Positions 1-5,953 of a DNA stretch of 9,566 nt are shown here, one piece after another. The translations under genes and the position numbers were made by a program. Under the pieces are notes generated by a model, which was given only the letters and a program-made list of their open reading frames with translations, made no database searches and was not told the origin of the DNA. The number at the start of each line of letters is the position of its first letter. The stretch's first letter is position 1. The DNA is from RUG14186 sp964644555 (GTDB lineage Bacteria > Bacillota > Clostridia > Eubacteriales > Anaerofustaceae): the NCBI GenBank assembly GCA_964644555.1, contig CAZXWI010000058.1, forward strand, positions 1 to 9,566, in the 5' to 3' direction.

Positions 1-856
1 ATTTATAGTCGTTGCACAAACACAAAATATGACAAAAGCGTCGGAAATTCTATTTCTTTCACAGCCTAATATCAGCAGAACAATAAATAATCTGGAAAGT
101 GAATTGGATATTAAATTATTTGACAGAGTAAAAGGTAAACTTGTCCTAAACGAAAACGGCAAGCGGGTATACAAAAAAGCACAAAACATCATCAATGAAG
201 TAAATCAAATAAAACAAATCACAGCACAAAACAGCGAGCAACCACCGCAAGTTATAATTGCAGGAGCGGGGGTTAGATATTTTGATTTTATTATTCCTTA
301 TTTGTTAAGACATTGTCCGAATTATACAATTCTCACAAACACAATAGCAGACAAAAATATTTTAAATAAAAAACTTTTAAGCGGAGAGTTGGACATAATT
401 TTCGGAAGCCTCGAATTTGCCAAACAGCACAAAGATGTTTTGGAATACCGATATTTATTTACGGAAAATTTATGCGTTGCGGTTCCGAAAGCTCATAGGT
501 TCGCAAAACGCTCTTCGGTATCAGTTGAAGATTTAAACGGTGAACATTTTATTCGTTCATCGAATGTAGAATCCGAGATATCAAATAAATTTTTGGACGA
601 AAACAATATTGAAACAATAACCGATTTCCAAACAGATCAGCCAATCAGTGGAAACAAATTTGTGCACAGCAATGCTTTGGTATTTGATACTATCATTTGC
701 AAATATTTTAATAATGCAAAAAGCTCCAAAGTTTATATTCCCGTTGACTGCGATGACTTGCGTTATGATTCATACCTTCTGTATAAAAAAGAAAACAAAG
801 ACAAAGTTATGCCGATAATAACTCATATGGAAAATCTTTTCAAAATATTCAGATAA
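1..856 (+). CDS. LysR-family transcriptional regulator, 5'-truncated by window edge
   Basis: This is a DNA-binding regulator of the LysR type: an N-terminal winged helix-turn-helix and a C-terminal periplasmic-binding-protein-like effector domain. The frame is open from base 2, so the first ATG at 29 is internal. The residues before it (F-I-V-V-A-Q-T-Q-N) continue into the HTH with the typical LSQPNISRTINNLE recognition-helix sequence, so only about 8-12 N-terminal residues are missing. Visible length is 284 aa against a family norm of about 290-300. The effector domain starts near visible residue 80 (VIIAGAGVRYFDF) and carries FTENLCVAVP and TDQPISGNKF. These signatures recur in the LysR gene at the right end of the window, so the two are paralogs. 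No co-directional gene follows. LysR genes usually regulate a divergent neighbour, which would lie left of base 1, so its target is not visible. The family call is firm; the effector is unknown. Confidence 0.93.
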   Translation, partial: FIVVAQTQNMTKASEILFLSQPNISRTINNLESELDIKLFDRVKGKLVLNENGKRVYKKAQNIINEVNQIKQITAQNSEQPPQVIIAGAGVRYFDFIIPYLLRHCPNYTILTNTIADKNILNKKLLSGELDIIFGSLEFAKQHKDVLEYRYLFTENLCVAVPKAHRFAKRSSVSVEDLNGEHFIRSSNVESEISNKFLDENNIETITDFQTDQPISGNKFVHSNALVFDTIICKYFNNAKSSKVYIPVDCDDLRYDSYLLYKKENKDKVMPIITHMENLFKIFR

Positions 857-1214
857 CATTTCGAATACCTAAAAAGATAATTGCTGAAAATCTTCATATC
901 ATGCCGATCGAAATAAACCTGATTTTACTCTCAGACGAAAATGCTACATCAGGAAGAATCAAAACAAACATACCGCACATCTTTACTCGGACAGTGCTCC
1001 TAATAAAGGCAAAAACCGATAGATTATTTTCGAATTTTCCGCTACCGAGTTGACTTATATTGAAAAAACTATACTTTTGGCGTATTTTATGTTGAAATAT
1101 CAATACATTTTAGCTGTTTTTATATTGAAAAAACGGTACTTTGAAAATTGTAAACCTCTATCAATGATTTATGATGAGCAAATACCAACCAAATTATACC
1201 CCAGTATGTAAAAC
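857..1214. other. Intergenic stretch with a direct repeat and a possible decayed LysR-tail fragment
   Basis: About 350 bases without a convincing gene. On the plus strand, bases 853-1050 stay open in a frame different from the preceding LysR gene. They read roughly IAENLHIMPIEINLILLSDE, then NATSG, then a stop. This faintly resembles the middle of a LysR effector domain and could be a decayed remnant, but it has no start or ribosome binding site, so this is a weak inference. A 14-bp direct repeat, TATATTGAAAAAAC, lies at 1056-1069 and 1121-1134; each copy is followed by two differing bases and then TACTTT. I found no clear intrinsic terminator for the LysR gene here. A 69-codon open frame on the minus strand has no recognisable features. 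Confidence 0.4.
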
Positions 1215-1241
1215 AAGCCGACAACCATGTATTGTCGGCTT
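1215..1241 (-). terminator. Intrinsic terminator downstream of ribU
   Basis: A perfect 10-bp stem (AAGCCGACAA paired with TTGTCGGCTT) with a 7-nt loop lies 12 bases past the ribU stop codon. On the minus strand it is followed by GTTTTAC. The short U-tract is modest, but the GC-rich stem and the position fit a terminator for the riboflavin transporter transcript. Confidence 0.75.
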
Positions 1242-1253
1242 GAAAAAACTAAA

Positions 1254-1799
1254 TTAAAACTTAACCGCCCTCTTAATCGGAACATACAAAAGGAATGTAA
1301 CAAGAGCATTGATTCCCGATTTGAGTGCATTAAACGGAATGAATACAGGAAGGAGCATACTAAAGACTACCTCACGGCTAACCCCCATAAAAAGAGGAGT
1401 AATAAAAAGGTTTGAGGGAATCATTATAAGTGTCATACAAATCACTCCGCATATCAGCGAAATTATAAGCCTTGATGTGCTTTTTTCTTTGTTTTTGCCA
1501 TACACAAGCCTTGTACCTATAACGAATGCTCCTGTTGAAATAAAGTGCATTATAATGCCGTAAAGTCCACTTGATGATGAAACTGTAATGCCTTGAATGA
1601 AACAGGATAATAAAGTAATGATAAGACCGCTTTTCATATCAAGCATTAAAGAACCGAATAAAATCGGTACATCCATGGCATCATATTCCAAGAAAGGTGC
1701 TGCGACAAAAAGCGGAAAGCGCAAAAACGGAATGTACAAAAGCACTATAGAAAGCGCCGTGAATAATGATGCGAGTACGAGTTTTTTTGTTTTGTCCAT
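1254..1799 (-). CDS. ribU: Riboflavin ECF transporter substrate-binding S component RibU
   Basis: This is a membrane protein that captures riboflavin and works with the shared ECF energizing module (EcfT plus two ATPases, not in this window) to import it. At 181 aa it fits the roughly 180-200 aa of RibU S components. It is strongly hydrophobic with about five to six membrane segments. PFLEYDAMDVPILFG at residues 35-49 matches the conserved RibU loop after the first helix (family pattern P-F-L-x-x-D-x-x-D-[IV]-P). The C-terminal FNALKSGINALVTFLLY fits the last helix of the family. The start has a strong AAAGGAG site 7 bases upstream. An FMN riboswitch lies in the leader on the same strand, which supports riboflavin rather than another vitamin as substrate. 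The long leader between riboswitch and start contains a palindromic element. The terminator at 1215-1241 closes the unit, so it appears monocistronic. Confidence 0.93.
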   Translation of the reverse strand: MDKTKKLVLASLFTALSIVLLYIPFLRFPLFVAAPFLEYDAMDVPILFGSLMLDMKSGLIITLLSCFIQGITVSSSSGLYGIIMHFISTGAFVIGTRLVYGKNKEKSTSRLIISLICGVICMTLIMIPSNLFITPLFMGVSREVVFSMLLPVFIPFNALKSGINALVTFLLYVPIKRAVKF

Positions 1800-1906
1800 A
1801 ATATATCTCCTTTATATTTACTTCTAAAGAGCAATTATCATATCCCATGTTTCCCGTATATGCAGTGTGGTGCAATTAAGTAAGGCCTGTAAAGATTTTG
1901 CCTTCG

Positions 1907-2120
1907 TTTTTTTTAACGGTTAAAGTCTGCATTAATTTATTAAGCAAGCTTATATTTTTTCCGTTAGTTTGCTATGCGGTAGTTTCCTAACGAACATTCG
2001 AGATTTATTCTAAATCTCTCATTTGACAAACTCCGTTTGCCTTAAAGTCTGCGTATTAATTAATTTATTAAGCAAGCTTATAAATTAATTAATACTTGAC
2101 TTTAACCGTTAGAAAAAAAA
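1907..2120. mobile_element. MITE-like palindromic element, 214 bp, no coding capacity
   Basis: The ends are inverted repeats. Left, plus strand: T8 then AACGGTTAAAGTC (1907-1927). Right, read on the minus strand: T8, CT, then AACGGTTAAAGTC (2120-2098). This gives 21 matching bases with a 2-base indel. Inside are two direct copies of a subterminal block (TTAAAGTCTGC, then ATTTATTAAGCAAGCTTATA, at about 1920-1954 and 2042-2082). Smaller hairpins include GAGATTTA-TTC-TAAATCTC near 2000-2018 and a GACAAAC/GTTTGCC-type stem near 2024-2041. No ORF of note is present. The element sits between the riboswitch terminator and ribU, and its right-end T-run is also the terminator U-tract. I see no clear target-site duplication and no second copy in the window. 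It could instead be a locally evolved structured leader or a REP-like repeat. Confidence 0.55.
2042..2105. repeat. Long near-perfect hairpin inside the ribU leader element
   Basis: Stem layers: TTAAAGTC (2042-2049) pairs with GACTTTAA (2098-2105); GTATTAATTAATTTA (2053-2067) pairs perfectly with TAAATTAATTAATAC (2081-2095); TAAGC (2069-2073) pairs with GCTTA (2076-2080) around an AA loop. The only interruptions are one bulged T and a small internal loop. This is a 28-bp cruciform-capable palindrome on DNA and a strong hairpin in the ribU leader RNA. Confidence 0.85.
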
Positions 2121-2146
2121 TAAACCACTCTGAGTTCAGAGCGGTT
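2113..2146 (-). terminator. Intrinsic terminator of the FMN riboswitch expression platform
   Basis: On the minus strand a 10-bp stem (AACCGCTCTG with CAGAGTGGTT, one G-U pair) closes an AACT loop and runs directly into TATTTTTTTT. It starts 16 bases after the aptamer's closing P1 strand. This is the expected layout for an FMN riboswitch that attenuates transcription: FMN binding should favour this hairpin and switch ribU off. The U-tract overlaps the right terminal repeat of the palindromic element. Confidence 0.9.
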
Positions 2147-2162
2147 GATTTCAAAAGATATG

Positions 2163-2284
2163 ATATCCTCTTTCATCCGGACTCTTCGAAAAACGAATCA
2201 CCGTCGGTACCGGAATCTCACCGGTTCAGCTTACGCTCGCGGACTATACCGCCGATTGGGAATTTCACCCTACCCTGAAGATAT
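2163..2284 (-). promoter_or_regulatory. FMN riboswitch (RFN element) controlling ribU
   Basis: Reading the minus strand from 2284, the conserved RFN core is present in order: CTTCAGGGTAGGGTGAAATT, CCCAATCGGCGGTATAGTCC, GCGAGCG, the GGTGAGATTCCGGTACCGAC block, GGTGATT, and GTCCGGATGAAAGAGGATAT. The P1 helix closes as ATATCTTC paired with GAGGATAT (8 bp, one G-U). The length of about 122 nt fits the family, and a promoter lies a few bases upstream and an intrinsic terminator just downstream. Established knowledge: the RFN element binds flavin mononucleotide and represses riboflavin synthesis or uptake genes. Here the regulated gene is ribU, about 360 bases downstream. Confidence 0.97.
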
Positions 2285-2288
2285 TTAT

Positions 2289-2319
2289 ATTATAACATAT
2301 TTTGGATTTTGAATGTGAA
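2289..2319 (-). promoter_or_regulatory. Predicted promoter of the FMN riboswitch and ribU transcript
   Basis: On the minus strand an extended -10, TGT-TATAAT (TATAAT at 2289-2294), lies about 5 bases before the riboswitch P1 strand. A -35-like TTCACA lies at 2314-2319 with 19-base spacing. The perfect -10 with a TGn extension can make up for the weak -35. The 16-bp palindrome AAATTTGCGCAAATTT (2318-2333) overlaps the -35 edge. Confidence 0.7.
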
Positions 2320-2339
2320 ATTTGCGCAAATTTTCGCCT

Positions 2340-3353
2340 TTATTTTTCGATTTCTTTCTCTATTTCAAGGCCACTTTCCAAAAGCCCGTCATTTACGAGG
2401 GCGTTTTTGAATGCTTCTATCTCGCTTGTGATATCTATGGCATCGTAATCGTACAAATCATCATAAAGTTCATAGAATGCTTTTGTGATGGTACCAAGGG
2501 ACTCTTCTATCTTGTTTTTTATGGCAATTGTGTTTTCGGTTTCAATGCCTATTCTGTCAAGCTCGGCATATTTGGCGATGAGCTTTTCGGTTGTGGGAAG
2601 ATAGTATGACATAAACTTTTTCGTTTTCTTTAAATGCTCCTTATTTTCCACGGTGGCATTGTAGATATTAAGCGTTATTTTTTCCAACTCGTCTATTTTT
2701 GCCGACATGGATTCTCCGGGAATATCGTCATTGGCTTTACGAATCCTTCTTATGTATGCCATGGTTTCGGCATAGATGTTATCGGCTGTGTCCGAAGATG
2801 GAACATATTCTCTTTCTTTGAGCGTTACCTTGCTCGGTGGTACATAGGATTTTAAATCGTCTTCGTATTTATAATCGGATTTATTGCTGTTATCAATTTT
2901 ATTTGCAGTGTATTTATCGCTGCGGTACATTGTTTTATCATCGTATTTACGAGTTACGGGCTTTGGCTCGGAATAAACTATGGTTCTCAAATCGGGAATG
3001 ATGACATTATTATCAAAGAGATATTGTAAATCTACCTGAACCTTGGAAACCGGCAAATTCATGAAATAAGCGACTTCATCGATGGTGAATGAATCCCTTG
3101 ATTTCAGCAATTTGTAGTAGCGGTAGGCATTATCCTTGGCTCTTTTGTTTGATTTTCTTTTTAAAATCAAATATGTTATGAAAATAACCCAAAGCAGGCC
3201 TCCGGTAAGTCGAGAGCTCAAAAAAGCGATATTAAACCATAAAAACAACTTCCAACCGTGCATAGCACCGGGCTTTAGGTTAGAATAGATTTCATCGTTA
3301 AATTCGCTGACCACTATATTATTAAAATCATAAGTTCTTTTCTTACTACTCAT
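2340..3353 (-). CDS. XpaC-like / 5-bromo-4-chloroindolyl phosphate hydrolysis family protein, membrane-anchored
   Basis: This 337-aa protein has a short polar N-terminus, one or two hydrophobic segments at about residues 35-64 (starting WKLFLWFNIAFLSS) followed by a positive KRKSNKRAK stretch, and a small helical region at about 84-118 (SFTIDEVAYFMNLPVSKVQV) resembling a winged-helix fold. A low-complexity polar linker follows (about 120-185). The C-terminal half is a charged helical domain (about 190-330, IRRIRKANDDIPGESMSAKI and KKFMSYYLPTTEKLIAKYAE). That half matches what I recall of the XpaC/PF10112 family, usually found near TelA-like toxic-anion resistance genes. No telA is present here. 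The biochemical role of the family is uncertain and the phosphatase-type name is historical. GGAG lies 6 bases before the ATG. It has its own promoter and appears monocistronic. The family call is by memory of the C-terminal pattern. Confidence 0.75.
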   Translation of the reverse strand: MSSKKRTYDFNNIVVSEFNDEIYSNLKPGAMHGWKLFLWFNIAFLSSRLTGGLLWVIFITYLILKRKSNKRAKDNAYRYYKLLKSRDSFTIDEVAYFMNLPVSKVQVDLQYLFDNNVIIPDLRTIVYSEPKPVTRKYDDKTMYRSDKYTANKIDNSNKSDYKYEDDLKSYVPPSKVTLKEREYVPSSDTADNIYAETMAYIRRIRKANDDIPGESMSAKIDELEKITLNIYNATVENKEHLKKTKKFMSYYLPTTEKLIAKYAELDRIGIETENTIAIKNKIEESLGTITKAFYELYDDLYDYDAIDITSEIEAFKNALVNDGLLESGLEIEKEIEK

Positions 3354-3378
3354 TTTTTACTCCGTATGTATTTATTTA

Positions 3379-3387
3379 AGTATACCA
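3379..3387 (-). promoter_or_regulatory. Extended -10 promoter for the XpaC-like gene
   Basis: On the minus strand TGG-TATACT (TATACT at 3379-3384) forms an extended -10, with a predicted transcription start about 20 bases before the ATG. No good -35 hexamer is seen at 16-18 bases. The spacer also holds the upstream operon's terminator, so this gene needs a promoter here. Confidence 0.55.
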
Positions 3388-3437
3388 CATTCGGAGGGGA
3401 TTTGTTTATTAAATGAGGATTAATATTTGCCATATAA

Positions 3438-3466
3438 AAAATATGCAGTTTTAAACTGCATATTTT
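3438..3466 (-). terminator. Intrinsic terminator at the end of the UroD/AKR operon
   Basis: AAAATATGCAGT pairs with ACTGCATATTTT around a short TTTAA loop. On the minus strand it runs into TTTTTTATATGG. The hairpin overlaps the aldo/keto reductase stop codon and ends about 50 bases before the next gene's promoter, marking the 3' end of the operon. The stem is largely symmetrical, but no plus-strand gene ends here. Confidence 0.85.
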
Positions 3467-4562
3467 AATATCCGAAATATTCTTTAGCACTTGCTATCAT
3501 ATTCTGAGGATCCGCATTAAAAGGACATCTCGTAACGCAATCCGAACAATTCACACAGTCCGAAGCGTGTTTATCGAGGGTTTTGTAGTGATCAAGTGCA
3601 TCGGTATCTCCCATTTGAGCCAAATCTTTGTACTTATTTACCATGGCAATTTCTATGCCGGCACTGCAGGGCTGGCAATGGTCGCAATATATACAGCTGC
3701 CTTTCATATTCTCGGCTTGCACACTTCCGATTACCGAATAATCTTTTTCTTCATTTGATGCATCGTAATACCCCAAAAGATCTTTCATTTGCGATAAGCT
3801 CTCCGGACCCGGAACGCATGAAAGAATACCCGGACGATCCAAATTATATTTTATGCATTGGTAGGGAGTCAGCTTTATGCCGAGGGGAGAACTTTTTTCA
3901 TCCAAAAGCTTGCCGCCTAAGAATGTTTTCATTGTGGTAATACCGACACCCTCTTTTTCACAGCGGTTGAATAATTCACGTCTGTCAAGGCGTAAAACAA
4001 GCTTTCCATTCTCAACATCAAAGTCATCCGCAGGGCTGTGGCTGAACATAAAGAGATCGAACACTCCCATATCCAAAAGCTTGTTGCACATCTTTACACT
4101 GTGAGAAGAAAATCCCAAATGATGGATAACTCCCTCATCTTTAAGCTTTAGCATATAATCCCATATTCCACCGGGTTTTAATACTTCGTTAAGATCGCTT
4201 TCTTCGTCCACATTCGATATAAATGCAACATCCAAATAATCGGTATCAAGCATTTTAAGGTCGTTTTCAGTTTCCTTTTTTGCTATTTCAACATCTCGGT
4301 TTTTAGTGTATTGGTCGTTGGGATAATATACACCCATGTGGGATTGCAAAAACAAGTCTTTTCGCCTCGGTTTTATAGCTTCGCACATCGCTTTGAACGC
4401 TTCCTGCCTGTGGCAAAGAAAGTCCACAAGATTTACACCTTTATCGAACGCATAGGTGAAATGCTCTACAATGTCATCATAGCTCATCATATATGTAAAA
4501 CTTGTGCCTATACCGAGTGTGCTTATCATCTCATTGCCATGCGGCAGTTTTCTGTATTCCAT
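3465..4562 (-). CDS. Aldo/keto reductase-like protein with C-terminal double [4Fe-4S] ferredoxin domain; catalytic tetrad degenerate
   Basis: The start is set at the ATG at 4562 (365 aa) because AAAGGAG lies 9 bases upstream; the frame stays open to 4613 but has no ribosome binding site there. Residues 1-280 are an aldo/keto reductase TIM barrel (MEYRKLPHGNEMISTLGIGT, GVNLVDFL, LDTDYLDVAFIS, HHLGFSSHS). The tail holds two clusters: C290-C293-C296-C299 (C-x2-C-x2-C-x2-C) and C336-C339-C342-C346 with CP. Of the AKR tetrad Asp-Tyr-Lys-His, only D47 is clear. The YxxSE tyrosine region reads CHRQEAF, the IATK lysine position is H75 (LQSHMG), and the LLH histidine position is S116 (AFISN). Ordinary hydride-transfer chemistry is therefore doubtful. 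It is the last gene of the block, 83 bases after the second UroD gene. An electron-transfer role with the UroD proteins is inference. Confidence 0.88.
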   Translation of the reverse strand: MEYRKLPHGNEMISTLGIGTSFTYMMSYDDIVEHFTYAFDKGVNLVDFLCHRQEAFKAMCEAIKPRRKDLFLQSHMGVYYPNDQYTKNRDVEIAKKETENDLKMLDTDYLDVAFISNVDEESDLNEVLKPGGIWDYMLKLKDEGVIHHLGFSSHSVKMCNKLLDMGVFDLFMFSHSPADDFDVENGKLVLRLDRRELFNRCEKEGVGITTMKTFLGGKLLDEKSSPLGIKLTPYQCIKYNLDRPGILSCVPGPESLSQMKDLLGYYDASNEEKDYSVIGSVQAENMKGSCIYCDHCQPCSAGIEIAMVNKYKDLAQMGDTDALDHYKTLDKHASDCVNCSDCVTRCPFNADPQNMIASAKEYFGY

Positions 4563-4591
4563 TAAACTCTCTCCTTTTATTTTTATAAACA

Positions 4592-4635
4592 AATTAAGTA
4601 ATACACTCCGCATAAAACGAAGGTATTACTTAATT
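4592..4635 (-). promoter_or_regulatory. Intercistronic stem-loop between UroD-2 and the AKR-like gene
   Basis: A perfect 13-bp inverted repeat (AATTAAGTAATAC, 4592-4604; GTATTACTTAATT, 4623-4635) encloses CTTCG-TTTTATG-CGGAG on the minus strand. The enclosed bases can extend the stem by 5 pairs past one bulged T. It is followed by TGTTTAT rather than a proper U-tract. It may be a partial terminator, a processing or stability hairpin, or an operator. It starts 10 bases past the UroD-2 stop and ends about 30 bases before the AKR start. Confidence 0.7.
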
Positions 4636-4645
4636 ATAATCGAAA

Positions 4646-5782
4646 TTATCCCTTATATGTACGAGCGAATTCCTGAATTGCCATAATATTTTCAGCTTTG
4701 GCATCATTCATGTAGCTCATCATTTTGTTTTGTCCCAAAATAAGACCGCCGTCACGACCGACTTCATCAACAAGGCGTTTTGCAAAATCAATACATTCTT
4801 CTTTTGATTTGCCGCCGAGGTAGTCCGTTGTCATACCGCCTGATATAGCAATATTCGGGAGTATTTTACGCATATCAAAAGCGCTGTCCTGCTCTATCTG
4901 CACACAGATTACGCCTTTTGGCACATCTTCAAAATATTCATGGAAACGAGCAAATGTAGCTTCGCTGAAAATATTAAGAAGTCTGTTAGATTCTATACAT
5001 TTATCGATTATCGGGCGTAAATACGGATAGTATAAATCTCCGAACTGTTTGGGCGATAAAATGCTGTGAGCCAAAAGTCCGATTCCTGCTCCGAAAACAT
5101 ATGTTTCATCCATAGGTGAATCAAATGACTTCAAGCAAGCATCATATCCTGTGATGGGCATTAATGCTTCACAAGCATCTTTTAATTGGCTGTAGCGACG
5201 TCTTAAGTCGATACTTGTTTCTTTCATACCTCTTAAATAGTTAAAGAAGAATTCGAAAGGAATCAAGCAACCCGAAGCAGATCTTCTGGGGATACCGTAA
5301 ACATTTACGAATTGATCGTCATGTCTTGAGGCAAACTCTCTGAATTTCTTATATTCAACTGCTGCCTTGTACATATTGTCGTAATTAAGTGCTCTTGCCT
5401 TTCTCGGAAGAATTGTTTCCCAAATGAATTTAACCGGATTTTCGGTAAATTTCGGGAAATCATCGGCATTCATAAACACATGGTCATCCATATTAAGGTA
5501 ACCTGTTACTTCATCATAAACATAGTAGTTTGCATCAACTGCTTCAGTAACCAAGAACGGGTTACGAGTAATTTCACCGATATATGTATCGAAATCATAT
5601 TTTTCATGGAAGCTGCATAAATCTTTGAAGAAGAGATCATAATCATATAATGATTCCGTCAATTTATGACCTTCGTGCAAAATGATATATGTCCAATAGT
5701 TGGAACCTGTGGGGATACGATCCGTTTTTTCGAAGCGTATTGCGTCCTGTAATAATTTTTTTCTTTCCTGTAATGTCATCAT
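4646..5782 (-). CDS. Uroporphyrinogen decarboxylase (UroD/MtaA/CmuA) superfamily protein 2
   Basis: A 378-aa soluble TIM-barrel protein of the PF01208 superfamily, which includes HemE and the corrinoid:CoM-type methyltransferases MtaA, MtbA and CmuA. Supporting pattern: N-terminal LQERKKLLQDAIRFEKTDRIP (typical of UroD-like methyltransferases), AHSILSPKQFGDLYYPYLRP, KGVICVQIEQDSAFDMRK, LPNIAISGGMTTDYL, ECIDFAKRLVDEVGRDGGLI. It is a clear paralog of the other UroD gene in this operon. The HemE substrate motif PxWxMRQAGR is absent. The usual His-x-Cys zinc site reads N270-x-F272 and the C-terminal Cys position is N352 (LGQNK), so it is not a standard zinc methyltransferase; this placement is by eye. 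Two adjacent ATGs occur (5782, 5779). GGAG is 4 bases from the first and 7 from the second, which favours the second. The 43-aa ORF ends just upstream. Its substrate is unknown. Confidence 0.88.
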   Translation of the reverse strand: MMTLQERKKLLQDAIRFEKTDRIPTGSNYWTYIILHEGHKLTESLYDYDLFFKDLCSFHEKYDFDTYIGEITRNPFLVTEAVDANYYVYDEVTGYLNMDDHVFMNADDFPKFTENPVKFIWETILPRKARALNYDNMYKAAVEYKKFREFASRHDDQFVNVYGIPRRSASGCLIPFEFFFNYLRGMKETSIDLRRRYSQLKDACEALMPITGYDACLKSFDSPMDETYVFGAGIGLLAHSILSPKQFGDLYYPYLRPIIDKCIESNRLLNIFSEATFARFHEYFEDVPKGVICVQIEQDSAFDMRKILPNIAISGGMTTDYLGGKSKEECIDFAKRLVDEVGRDGGLILGQNKMMSYMNDAKAENIMAIQEFARTYKG

Positions 5783-5793
5783 TCGGCTCCTTT

Positions 5794-5925
5794 TTAGTAT
5801 TGATATAATGTGCTCATAAGTCCGAAAAGAAAACCTTCTCTTTCTTCTTCGGGAACAAAATCAAGACTTTCTTTTACTTTTTCCCATCCTTCGGGATATG
5901 TGTTGATTAAAATTTCATTTTCCAT
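5794..5925 (-). CDS. Small conserved-looking protein B, 43 aa, paralog of the 41-aa ORF upstream
   Basis: A short ORF with AAGGAG 8 bases before ATG. It ends 11-14 bases before the second UroD gene, so it appears translationally linked. It reads MENEILINTYPEGW at the start, LDFVPEEEREGF in the middle (residues 21-32) and ends LMSTLYQY. It is acidic and probably helical, with no signal peptide, cysteines or membrane segment. It aligns without gaps, at an offset of two, to the neighbouring 41-aa ORF. Identical positions include Y10, P11, G13, D22, V24, P25, E26, E27, R29, L33 and G35. Conservation of protein pattern between two adjacent reading frames, each with its own ribosome binding site, argues that both are translated. 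I do not recognise a family. The position suggests a partner or regulator of the UroD proteins, which is inference only. Confidence 0.75.
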   Translation of the reverse strand: MENEILINTYPEGWEKVKESLDFVPEEEREGFLFGLMSTLYQY

Positions 5926-5953
5926 AAGTATAGCTCCTTAAACCTTAAGCACT

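Noticed and set aside
894..1103. 69-codon open frame on the minus strand
   Set aside because: No convincing ribosome binding site, no recognisable protein features, and A/T-rich spacer where open frames arise by chance.
1681..1875. 64-codon minus-strand frame overlapping the ribU start
   Set aside because: Overlaps the well-supported ribU coding region in another frame and resembles no protein family.
1907..2120. Autonomous insertion sequence
   Set aside because: There is no room for a transposase and no coding frame; at most this is a non-autonomous element.
4563..4613. In-frame upstream extension of the AKR-like protein (extra 17 residues)
   Set aside because: The strong AAAGGAG site precedes the ATG at 4562, and the extension covers the intercistronic hairpin.
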